Shown here: positions 34,775 to 42,893 of the stretch, one piece after another
Layout of the letters: each line of letters begins with the position of its first letter
How positions within the stretch are numbered: position 1 is the first letter of the stretch
DNA from: Bacillota bacterium
Lineage (GTDB): Bacteria; Bacillota; Clostridia; Oscillospirales; Ruminococcaceae
NCBI GenBank assembly: GCA_023412215.1
Contig: JAEYNX010000014.1
Coordinates: 349,204-413,203 of the forward strand
Reading direction: 5' to 3'
Length of the DNA stretch: 64,000 nucleotides
Position numbers and translations under genes: made by a program
The notes under the pieces: model-generated
What the model saw: only the letters and a program-made list of their open reading frames with translations
Told to the model about the DNA's origin: nothing
Database searches by the model: none

Positions 34775-36385
34775 CTATATAGACTTATATAAATCTATAT
34801 ACTCCTTCGCCGATCTGCCCCAGGTAAAGTCGCTGGACATCGCGGCCCGCTGCAGGGCACTCCACTGCTCCTTGTTGTCGTAGCAGCCCTTGGCCCGCTG
34901 TACGGCGCTTAGCATATCGTGCGCGTTATAGGTTTTAAAGGTGAAGCCGTTGCCGTTTTCACCGCCGAAATCGTGGATGGTATCCTTCAGCCCGCCCGTT
35001 TCCCGCACAATCGGGGCGGTGCCGTAGCGCGCCGCGATCATCTGGGCTAAGCCGCACGGCTCGCTTTTGGAGGGCATGAGGAGCATATCCGCCCCCGCGT
35101 AGATCTTATGCGCGAGCGCAGGCAGAAAGCCCGCGATAAACCGCACGCTCTGGGGGTATTTATCCTGCATATAACGGAAGAACTCCTCATAAACATGCTC
35201 GCCCGAGCCGAGCACCACAAATTGGGTGCCCAGACGCAGCATATCCTCAAACACATACTTGATAAGGTCTAAGCCCTTGTGGTCGACCAGCCGCGACACG
35301 ATGCCGATGAGCGGGGTGCCCTCCATCGGCTGCATCGAAAGCTCGTGCAGCAGTGCCTCCTTGTTGGCGGTCTTGCGTTCAAGCGCCGAGGCGTCGTAGG
35401 CCTGGTAGATAAGCGGGTCGTCGCCCGGGTTATAGAGCGCGGTATCCAGCCCGTTTAGGATGCCCGAAAGTTTAAAGCTGCGTGCCTGCAAAAAGCTATC
35501 CAGCCCGTGGGCAAACCACGGGTCGAGGATCTCCTGCGCGTAGGTGGGGCTGACAGTGGTCACGCGGTCGCTCATCTCGGCTGCGGCCTTGAGCAGGTTC
35601 ACCCCGCCGTCAAACTCCAGGATGCGCGCGTCCCGCTGGTCGATACCCAGCACGTCGCCCAGAATATCCATGCCGAACTGCCCTTGGTACTGGATGTTGT
35701 GAATGGTAAACACCGTTTTTACGTGTTCCAGGCTTTTAACCCCGCGGTAAAAAAGGTTAAGGTATACCGGCACCAGCGCCGTCTGCCAGTCGTTGGCGTG
35801 CAGGATGTCGGGCTCAAAATCCAGATGCCTCAGCATCTCCAGCACCGCCTTGGAGAAGTAGGCAAAACGCTCGGCGTCGTCAAAATAGCCGTAGATACCC
35901 GAGCGCTTAAAGTAGTACTCGTTGTCGATAAAATAATAGGTTACGCCGCCTTCTGCCGCCTCAAAGATGCCGCAGTACTGCTTGCGCCAGCTTAAATCCA
36001 CCTCAAAGCTTAAGAGGAAGTGCAGCTTCTCGCGCAGCGCGGGCTTCATGTCGCCGTAAAGGGGCACCACCACGCGGCAGTCAACCCCCTCGCTTTTAAG
36101 CGCCCCGGGCAGTGAGCCGGCTACGTCGGCCAAGCCCCCGGAGGCAGAAAAGGGCTGCGCCTCGCTGGAGGCAAACAGCACCTTCAGCACCGGGGCAGCG
36201 GGCTTTTTTGGTGCGCGTGGCTTTCGGGCCGCGGCGGGCTTTGGGGCTGCTTCGGCCTCCGCCGCTTTAGAGGCGCGGCGCTTCGCGGGCGGTTTTTTCT
36301 CGCCGGTTTCTGCTTTAGCGGTCTTTTTTGCCGAGGTTTTGGGGGCTGCCTGTGGCGCTTCGGCCTTGCTCTGTGCTTGTTTCAT
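34775..36385 (-). CDS. glgA: glycogen synthase with basic low-complexity N-terminal extension
   Basis: This GT5 ADP-glucose glucosyltransferase elongates glycogen. The catalytic part begins near residue 67 (VLKVLFASSEAQPFSASGGLADV, with the acceptor-side S-G-G-L in place of KTGGL) and ends with the ADP-glucose site SEPCGLAQMIAARYGTAPIVRETGGL. The total of 536 residues exceeds the usual roughly 475-480. The excess is residues 1-65, almost only Lys, Ala, Pro, Glu and Arg, resembling a histone H1 tail. AAGGAG 9 bases before this ATG supports including the extension. It is the last gene of the glycogen operon. Confidence 0.94.
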   Translation of the reverse strand: MKQAQSKAEAPQAAPKTSAKKTAKAETGEKKPPAKRRASKAAEAEAAPKPAAARKPRAPKKPAAPVLKVLFASSEAQPFSASGGLADVAGSLPGALKSEGVDCRVVVPLYGDMKPALREKLHFLLSFEVDLSWRKQYCGIFEAAEGGVTYYFIDNEYYFKRSGIYGYFDDAERFAYFSKAVLEMLRHLDFEPDILHANDWQTALVPVYLNLFYRGVKSLEHVKTVFTIHNIQYQGQFGMDILGDVLGIDQRDARILEFDGGVNLLKAAAEMSDRVTTVSPTYAQEILDPWFAHGLDSFLQARSFKLSGILNGLDTALYNPGDDPLIYQAYDASALERKTANKEALLHELSMQPMEGTPLIGIVSRLVDHKGLDLIKYVFEDMLRLGTQFVVLGSGEHVYEEFFRYMQDKYPQSVRFIAGFLPALAHKIYAGADMLLMPSKSEPCGLAQMIAARYGTAPIVRETGGLKDTIHDFGGENGNGFTFKTYNAHDMLSAVQRAKGCYDNKEQWSALQRAAMSSDFTWGRSAKEYIDLYKSI

Positions 36386-36523
36386 AACAGTCTTCTCCTT
36401 TTTCCCATCCTTGCCTGCAGCCGCACCATTAAGCATTTGCGGCTGTTTTTCGTCTGCATTATAGCATACCGCCCGTTAGTAAAAAGGCCGTATCCTGTCG
36501 GAGAGAGGGGGGTGGTGAAACCG

Positions 36524-37651
36524 CTACACCACGCTGGCTTTCGAGATAAACACGGGGTAGGAAAGGTAGCCCATGAGCATACGGTTATCCTTTATGGTCA
36601 CGTCTTTGTCGGTAATGCAGTAGTTGAGCACGCTTTTTTCGCCCACGGCGGTATCCTGCATGACGATGGAGTTGGAAATCTTGGCGCCCTTGCCCACGGT
36701 CACGCCGCGGAACAGCACCGAGTTTTCTACCTCGCCCTCGATCAGGCAGCCGTCGGCAATCAGCGAATTGGTCACCTTGGCGTTTAAGCCGTACTTCGCG
36801 GGCATGTCGTCGCGCACCTTGGTGTAGATGGGGCCGTTATTGATAAACAGCTCGTCGCGCACCTCTTTTTTAAGCATCTGCATGTTCGCGTCAAAGTAAT
36901 CGCGCATGCTGTCGATCTTGGCGCAGTAGCCTTTATATTGATACCCGTAAATTTTAAGCAGCGAGGCCCTCGCCTGCAGCACATCCTTCTCCATGCTGTA
37001 CAGGTTGCGGCTCATGTTCTCGGCCACCAGCCGCTCCAGCAGCGCCTTTTCCATAACCATCAGGTTGAGGGAGACATTATGTTCACCCTGCACGCCGGGG
37101 TTGATCATCACCTCGGTCACACGGTTGTTTTCGTCGCACGCGAACACTGTGGCGTCGCGGCAGTTCTGATCGTTGAGCGTCTTTGGCTGGTACGCCGCGG
37201 TGATGTCGGCCTCGCGCTCGATATGTTCGTTGATGATAGCCTTGATATCCATGTTGCAGATCATGTCGCAGTCGGCGAGCACCACATAGCGCGCGTCCGA
37301 ATGCTTGATAAAGCCCATGATGCCCGCAAGCGCCTCAATGCGCCCCCGGTAGATGCCCGCCGAGGCGGTGTTGCCGAAGGGCGGCAGGATATACAGCCCC
37401 TCCCGCTTGCGCGCGAGATCCCACTCGCGGCCGGAGCCGAGGTGATCCATCAGCGACTGGTAGTTGCTTTTGGTGATGACCCCCACCGACTGGATGTTGG
37501 AATTGACCATCGAGGAAAGCGTAAAATCTATAAAGCGGTAGCGCCCGCCAAACGGCACCGAGGCCATGGTTCGTTTCTCGGTAAGCTCCCGCAGCATCTC
37601 ATCGTGCATGTTGGAGAAGATGATCCCCAGTACTTTTTTCCCGTCTTGCAT
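36524..37651 (-). CDS. glgD: glucose-1-phosphate adenylyltransferase, GlgD subunit
   Basis: This 375-residue paralogue of GlgC is found next to it in Firmicutes. It has the nucleotidyltransferase fold, a C-terminal left-handed beta-helix (hexapeptide repeats, VTNSLIADGCLIEGEVENSVLF), but a divergent N-terminus (GIIFSNMHDEMLRELTEKRTMASVPFGGRYRFIDF) that lacks the G-G-x-G-x-R-L loop of active pyrophosphorylases. It is thought to form a heterotetramer with GlgC and modify its activity. Confidence 0.94.
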   Translation of the reverse strand: MQDGKKVLGIIFSNMHDEMLRELTEKRTMASVPFGGRYRFIDFTLSSMVNSNIQSVGVITKSNYQSLMDHLGSGREWDLARKREGLYILPPFGNTASAGIYRGRIEALAGIMGFIKHSDARYVVLADCDMICNMDIKAIINEHIEREADITAAYQPKTLNDQNCRDATVFACDENNRVTEVMINPGVQGEHNVSLNLMVMEKALLERLVAENMSRNLYSMEKDVLQARASLLKIYGYQYKGYCAKIDSMRDYFDANMQMLKKEVRDELFINNGPIYTKVRDDMPAKYGLNAKVTNSLIADGCLIEGEVENSVLFRGVTVGKGAKISNSIVMQDTAVGEKSVLNYCITDKDVTIKDNRMLMGYLSYPVFISKASVV

Positions 37652-37730
37652 AATTCACATGCCTTTCCGGCTTTATCCTGTAGGACTTAAAGCCTCTATT
37701 TAAAAGCGCGCCGACCGTAAGTGCCTGCGG

Positions 37731-38945
37731 TCAAACCTCTTCCAAGCGCTCGGCGTCGATCATCTGCTTGGGCTTGACGACGCTGCCTTTTTTAAGCTTT
37801 GCCCCGCTGCCGATAACGGCAATGCCCCAGTCGTCCTTATCCTGCACCTGCTCGGGGCGCATACCCACCACCGAGTCTTCCCCGATTACCGCATCCTCGG
37901 CGATGATGGCGTACTGCACCGCGGCGCCGCTTTTGATCACGGAGCCGGGCATGATGATACTGTCGCGCACCACGGCGCCCTTTTCGATGGTTACACCGGC
38001 GAACAGCACCGAAAAATCCACCGTGCCGAAGATGTTGCAGCCCTCGGCGATCATCGCGTTCTGCACGCTCGCCTCCTCCCCCACATAGTGCGGCGGCATA
38101 ACGGGGTTGCGGGCGTAGATTTTCCACGACGGGTCGTGCAGCTCGAGGGGCACCTTGGGGTCTAAAAGGTCCATGTTGGCCTCCCACAGGCTGTCGATGG
38201 TGCCCACGTCCTTCCAGTAGCCCTCAAAGGGGTAGGCGAACATGCGCTGCCCGTCGGCGAGCATGGCGGGGATGATATCCTTGCCAAAATCTTTGGAAGA
38301 AGCGGTGTCGCGCTCGTTCTCTTCAAGGTATTTTTTCAGCGTGCGCCAGTTGAAGATATACACACCCATCGAGGCGAGGTTGCTCTTGGGCTTTTGCGGC
38401 TTCTCGGCAAACTCGTAGATTTTATAGTCGTCGTCCGCCGCGATAATGCCGAAGCGGGAGGCCTCCTCCCACGGCACCGTGATCACGGCGATGGTGCAGT
38501 CGGCATTCTTGTGTTTATGAAAATCGAGCATCTTCTCGTAGTTCATCTTGTAGATATGGTCGCCGGAAAGCACCGCGATATAGTCGGGGTCGTAGCCCTC
38601 AATGAAATGGATATTCTGGTAGATGGCGTTGGCGGTGCCCTTATACCAGTCGGAGCCGGTGGCCTTTTGGTAAGGAGAAAGCACATGCACGCCGCCGTGG
38701 CTGCGGTCGAGGTCCCACGGCTGGCCGTTGCCGATGTATTCGTTCAGCTCAAGCGGCTGATACTGCGTAAGGATACCGACCGTATCGATGCCGGAGTTTA
38801 CGCAGTTGGAAAGTGTAAAGTCGATAATGCGGTATTTGCCGCCATAGGGTACGGCGGGCTTGGCGAGGTTTTTGGTGAGCACGTGCAGCCTGCTGCCCTG
38901 CCCTCCGGCAAGGAGCATCGCTATCCATTCCTTTTTACGAATCAT
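37731..38945 (-). CDS. glgC: glucose-1-phosphate adenylyltransferase, catalytic subunit
   Basis: This enzyme makes ADP-glucose for glycogen synthesis. It is 404 residues. The catalytic loop L-L-A-G-G-Q-G-S-R-L (residues about 10-19), KPAVPYGGKYRIIDF and VLSGDHIYKMNY are all present, with a C-terminal beta-helix. GAGGAG before the ATG decides the start; the open frame upstream is ignored. Gene order glgB-glgC-glgD-glgA on the minus strand. Confidence 0.97.
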   Translation of the reverse strand: MIRKKEWIAMLLAGGQGSRLHVLTKNLAKPAVPYGGKYRIIDFTLSNCVNSGIDTVGILTQYQPLELNEYIGNGQPWDLDRSHGGVHVLSPYQKATGSDWYKGTANAIYQNIHFIEGYDPDYIAVLSGDHIYKMNYEKMLDFHKHKNADCTIAVITVPWEEASRFGIIAADDDYKIYEFAEKPQKPKSNLASMGVYIFNWRTLKKYLEENERDTASSKDFGKDIIPAMLADGQRMFAYPFEGYWKDVGTIDSLWEANMDLLDPKVPLELHDPSWKIYARNPVMPPHYVGEEASVQNAMIAEGCNIFGTVDFSVLFAGVTIEKGAVVRDSIIMPGSVIKSGAAVQYAIIAEDAVIGEDSVVGMRPEQVQDKDDWGIAVIGSGAKLKKGSVVKPKQMIDAERLEEV

Positions 38946-39082
38946 CTTCAGTTCTCCTCTTCTTGGCCTGATAGTCTGCGGGGCACATGGGTGACAAAGA
39001 GCGCCGGACGGTGCAATCATCCTGTAGTTGAAGCATGCCTCCTTTGTAAATGGTACGTATCATTACTCCTTTAGGGGTCTCT

Positions 39083-41044
39083 TTAAAGTGAACTGCCCTG
39101 CGGGGGCTTCTTGGCCTTGCGCAGCGCCGCCCTCACCGAGGCGGCGGAAGGCCTTAAATAGAGCACCGACGAGGGGGGGATATCGAGCGAAAGCGACTGT
39201 TCAAACCCGTGCATCGACTCCTGCTCGGCGGTGTACTGCGTGAGCACTGTGCAGCCGGAGCCGCCATAGGCGGTGTCGTCGGTATTGAGCACCACGCGGT
39301 ACCGTCCTTTGTAGGGAACGCCCACGCGATAGCCGCTGCGCCTGATGGGGTTAAAGCTGCATATAATCAGCAGTTCCTCGCTCGGGGCCTCCCCCATGCG
39401 GCGAAAGCAGATGATGCTGTGGTGAAAGTCGTCGCCCGCCACCCATGCAAAGCCGCTTGGCACATCGTCGTTCTGCCACAGCGCGGGGGTGTCGAGGTAA
39501 AAGCGGTTGAGCGTTTTTACATAGTACTGCAGCTTGCGGTGCTGCTCATAGTCAAGCAGCAGCCAGTCTAAGCCCTTTTTATAGTCCCACTCGATAAACT
39601 GGCCGAACTCCTGCCCCATAAACAGCAGCTTTTTACCGGGGTGCGCCGTCATATATGCCAGAAACATCCGCACGCCCGCGAACTTTTCTTCATACTCCCC
39701 CGGCATCTTGGAAAGCAGCGAGCACTTGCCGTGCACCACCTCGTCGTGCGAGATGGGCAGGATATAGTTTTCGCTGAATGCGTACACAAACGAGAAGGTG
39801 AGCTTATCGTGGTTGTATTTGCGAAACAGCGGGTCGACGGAGATATACTGCAGCATATCGTTCATCCAGCCCATGTTCCATTTAAAGCTAAAGCCCAAGC
39901 CCCCGTCGTAGGGCGGCTTGGTTACCATCGGCCACGCGGTGGATTCCTCGGCAATCATCAGCGCGCCGGGGAAGCTTTCAAATACCGCCTTATTAAGCCT
40001 TTGCAGAAAGGCGACAGCTTCCAGGTTTTCGCGCCCGCCGTTTTTGTTGGGCGACCACTGCCCCCGCTCGCGGCAGTAATCCAAGTAGATTATTGAGGCC
40101 ACGGCATCCACCCGCAGGCCGTCGACATGGTATTTATCAAACCAGAACAGGGCGCTCGAGATCAAAAACGACTGCACCTCGTTCTTGCTAAAATCGAACA
40201 CCCGGGTGCCCCAGCCCTCGTGCTCCATCTTCTGCTTGTCGGCGTACTCGTAGCATTTGGTGCCGTCAAACTCATACAGCCCCTGCTCATCCTTGGGGAA
40301 ATGCGCGGGTACCCAGTCTAAAATCACACCGAGCCCCGCCTGGTGAAAACGGTCTACAAACCGCATAAAATCGTGCGGGGTGCCGAAGCGGGAGGTGGGC
40401 GCGAAATACCCGGTCACCTGATACCCCCACGAGCCGTCGAACGGGTACTCGGTAACCGGCAGCACCTCGATGTGGGTGTAACCCATCTCCTTGAGGTAGG
40501 GTATCAGTTCGTCGGCAAGCTGCTCGTAGCTTAACAGGCTCCCGTCGGGGTGGCGTTTATAGGAAGCCAGATGCACCTCGTAGATGTTCATCGGGCTTTT
40601 ATAGATATTTTTGCTGCTTTGGGCCTGTTTATAACGCGCGTCGTGCCATTCATAGCCCGAAAGCTCGTAAGCCTTGGAGGCGGTTTGCGGGCGTGTCTCG
40701 GCATGGAACGCAAACGGGTCGGCCTTGAGCAGCACCCTGCCGTCCTCGGTAAAAACGCAGTATTTATAGGTGCCGTACTGCGAGATGCCCGGCACAAAGC
40801 ATTCCCATATCCCCTCGTTGTTGATGCGGTTCATGGGGGCAGCGCTTTGGCTCCAGCGATTAAAATCGCCCGTCACCGAAACCCGCGCGGCTCTGGGTGC
40901 CCACACCCGAAAGAGGGCGCCTCCCCCCGTGAGGTGGCAGCCAAAGAACTCGTAAGAGCGGTAGTTTGTGCCCTGATGGAACAAAAAAACCGGCAGATCG
41001 TTATCGCTATTTACGTTTTTTACTGTTCCATGCGCTTTTTTCAT
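39083..41044 (-). CDS. glgB: 1,4-alpha-glucan branching enzyme
   Basis: This GH13 enzyme introduces alpha-1,6 branches into glycogen. It is 653 residues. An N-terminal CBM48 module (FRVWAPRAARVSVTGDFNRW) is followed by the catalytic barrel. The nucleophile Asp is in GLRVDAVAS near 312, the acid/base Glu in MIAEEST and the transition-state Asp in ISHDEVVHGK. A beta-sandwich C-terminal domain completes it. AGGTGAGG stands before the ATG. It is the first gene of the glycogen operon. Confidence 0.96.
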   Translation of the reverse strand: MKKAHGTVKNVNSDNDLPVFLFHQGTNYRSYEFFGCHLTGGGALFRVWAPRAARVSVTGDFNRWSQSAAPMNRINNEGIWECFVPGISQYGTYKYCVFTEDGRVLLKADPFAFHAETRPQTASKAYELSGYEWHDARYKQAQSSKNIYKSPMNIYEVHLASYKRHPDGSLLSYEQLADELIPYLKEMGYTHIEVLPVTEYPFDGSWGYQVTGYFAPTSRFGTPHDFMRFVDRFHQAGLGVILDWVPAHFPKDEQGLYEFDGTKCYEYADKQKMEHEGWGTRVFDFSKNEVQSFLISSALFWFDKYHVDGLRVDAVASIIYLDYCRERGQWSPNKNGGRENLEAVAFLQRLNKAVFESFPGALMIAEESTAWPMVTKPPYDGGLGFSFKWNMGWMNDMLQYISVDPLFRKYNHDKLTFSFVYAFSENYILPISHDEVVHGKCSLLSKMPGEYEEKFAGVRMFLAYMTAHPGKKLLFMGQEFGQFIEWDYKKGLDWLLLDYEQHRKLQYYVKTLNRFYLDTPALWQNDDVPSGFAWVAGDDFHHSIICFRRMGEAPSEELLIICSFNPIRRSGYRVGVPYKGRYRVVLNTDDTAYGGSGCTVLTQYTAEQESMHGFEQSLSLDIPPSSVLYLRPSAASVRAALRKAKKPPQGSSL

Positions 41045-41135
41045 GCCTCACCTGCTCCTTGATGCCCCGTGGATCCTTATCCCTTGAAGGCTACACCGCA
41101 AAAACCGTCCGGTCACCGTGGAAGGTTTTTCTTAT

Positions 41136-41163
41136 ATTTTACCACACCGATACCATTTTACAA
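41136..41163 (-). promoter_or_regulatory. possible promoter of the glycogen operon
   Basis: On the minus strand TTGTAA (41158-41163), 16 bases, then TAAAAT (41136-41141), about 90 bases before glgB. The gap 41,045-41,412 otherwise contains only AT-rich sequence and the terminator of the next gene. Confidence 0.45.
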
Positions 41164-41358
41164 GAGTTTTTTAGTAAAATTAAATTAACTTTTCAGGATA
41201 TTTTACGTGATGTTTATATATTATTCACATATAGATTCCACATTCCCGTTGGTTTTGACGAACACACGAACATATCCAGTTTACGCTCCGCCGCAAAAAA
41301 GTATGCCTTTTTTGAGCATTTACTGTGCGACTGCAAATGAAGAGCCGTCTCACTGGGA

Positions 41359-41389
41359 ATGCAAAAATCCCCCGGATATCCGGGGGATT
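41359..41389 (-). terminator. terminator of the chaperone-like lipoprotein gene
   Basis: AATCCCCCGGAT / ATCCGGGGGATT, a 12-bp perfect palindrome (41366-41389), followed on the minus strand by TTTGC. It starts 24 bases after the stop codon. Confidence 0.85.
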
Positions 41390-41412
41390 CATCAACGAAA
41401 TCGCAAACAAGC

Positions 41413-42435
41413 TTAGGCGTTTTTAATCTTCTTGGGGCTGTAATAGCTTACGGCATTCTTATTTTCGGTGGTGGGCAGGTCTTTGGCAAGCGCCGTCAGC
41501 TTATCGGTGAACTCCTCACCCTTGAGTGTCTGCAGGATTTCACTCTTTGCAGTATCATAGGTTTCGGTATCATTGGTTACATCTTTGCGCACTACAACAT
41601 AGAGTAGGTTTTCTTGGTCAAACAGGAAGGGCTCGTCCGCCTTGGCGGCGAAGATGGCGTCGCGCAGGGTCTGAGGCAGGTTGGTGTCATCCTTGCGAAC
41701 GGGCAGCTTGTAGTCGTCGTCCTTGCTGCTTTCCACGGTTACGGTAGATTCGGGGTCCAATTCCTTAAGAAACTGCACAGCAACCTCGCCAACCTTTTTG
41801 CCGGACTTTAAGCTGGTAAGCGCGTTGTTGGCGGCGGTTTTCATCTTGGTAACGGTGGCCTCGTCCTGGCCGCTGGTGCTGTTTCCAAAGGTATAAATCA
41901 CCGCGTAGTTCTTTACAAAATAGTCTTTCAGGGTAGCGTCGGGCACCTCTTCAAGGCCGCCTGCCCCATAATATTTATCAAAGATGGCGTTCGCCTTAAC
42001 ATCCACGGTAAAGGCATTCTTAACGGTATCTTTGCCGATGCCGTTATTCTCGTAAACGGTGCCGTACATCGAGAGGATATAATCGGTGCCGCTGTCGATA
42101 TAGGCAAGCTGAGCCTCTGTAAGGGTAAGGCCGAGCTTATCAAACTCGCGTTCTACGGCAATCTTGCGCTTGCACTTCTCAATGGTCTTGCTGTAAATCC
42201 ACACGCTCGCGTCCTGATCTTCTATCTTCTGCTTGAGCACGTCGGTCTCGGTGTCGGTCACCTGCGCGGCAGCCTCCTGATAAGAGTTAAACTGATAATA
42301 GAGATACAGGCCGGTGGGAATCTGTTCGCCGTCTACGTCCACTACCGACGTGGCGTTCGCTCCCGCGCAGGCGGTAAGCGCAAACATCATGACCGCGGCA
42401 AAAGCCAAGGAAACAATACGTAAAACTTTTTTCAT
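41413..42435 (-). CDS. SurA/PrsA-like N-terminal domain lipoprotein
   Basis: This 340-residue secreted lipoprotein has a signal peptide ending in lipobox A-L-T-A-C (Cys23). The mature sequence starts ATSVVDVDGEQIPTGLYLYY, a typical opening of SurA-N/trigger-factor-like chaperone regions, with a long helical part (TETDVLKQKIEDQDASVWIYSKTIEKCKRK). A parvulin PPIase core is not evident, so it may be a chaperone without isomerase activity. The frame stays open 17 codons upstream through the palindromic element, but the signal peptide fixes this ATG. Confidence 0.8.
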   Translation of the reverse strand: MKKVLRIVSLAFAAVMMFALTACAGANATSVVDVDGEQIPTGLYLYYQFNSYQEAAAQVTDTETDVLKQKIEDQDASVWIYSKTIEKCKRKIAVEREFDKLGLTLTEAQLAYIDSGTDYILSMYGTVYENNGIGKDTVKNAFTVDVKANAIFDKYYGAGGLEEVPDATLKDYFVKNYAVIYTFGNSTSGQDEATVTKMKTAANNALTSLKSGKKVGEVAVQFLKELDPESTVTVESSKDDDYKLPVRKDDTNLPQTLRDAIFAAKADEPFLFDQENLLYVVVRKDVTNDTETYDTAKSEILQTLKGEEFTDKLTALAKDLPTTENKNAVSYYSPKKIKNA

Positions 42436-42447
42436 TTTAAAATCCAA

Positions 42448-42790
42448 GTCCTTTCTTTTGGGCCTTACGCCCAAAAGAAAGGGCATAAAACCAAATTTTA
42501 AAAGTGCCGGCGCCGCATAGCGGCAGGAAGGGCCTTGCCCTGACAGGCAGTTTTTCGAGGGTTGAAAGATTTTCTTTCAACCTAATTCCTTTCCGGCGTT
42601 GCGCCGGAAGGCACATTACGCCATAAAAACTGTGGTGCGGCTCAGCCGCAGGAGGGCTAACAGCCCGGCAGCAGTTTTTTAAGTATGAAAATTCATTTTC
42701 ATACTTCGCCCTTTCAAGGTTTTATGGGCGGCAGATGGAAACGCCCTTCATTATGGCGCCGAAGAACGGCAGGCGGCAGGCTATTAGGCC
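42448..42790 (-). repeat. palindromic intergenic element, copy C, extended
   Basis: This is the longest copy of the element seen before purD and purN. It has a perfect 14-bp hairpin CCTTTCTTTTGGGC / GCCCAAAAGAAAGG (42450-42463, 42469-42482), GCCGCATAGCGGCAGGAAGGGCC, GACAGGCAGTTTTTCGAGG, GTTGAAAGATTTTCTTTCAAC and CCTTTCCGGC / GCGCCGGAAGG (42589-42611). Further palindromes follow (GTGCGGCTCAGCCGCA, AAGTATGAAAATTCATTTTCATACTT split over about 42681-42706). Read toward the lipoprotein gene, the terminal hairpin ends 14 bases before its ATG. The gap 42,436-42,893 has no gene. Confidence 0.8.
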
Positions 42791-42893
42791 CACCGCGAAA
42801 AGACAAAGGTTTTAATAATACTTGTAGATTATACACCATTTGTATAGGCTTGTCCATACCATTTGTAGGAATTTGTGACGGGTAAAACAGCGG

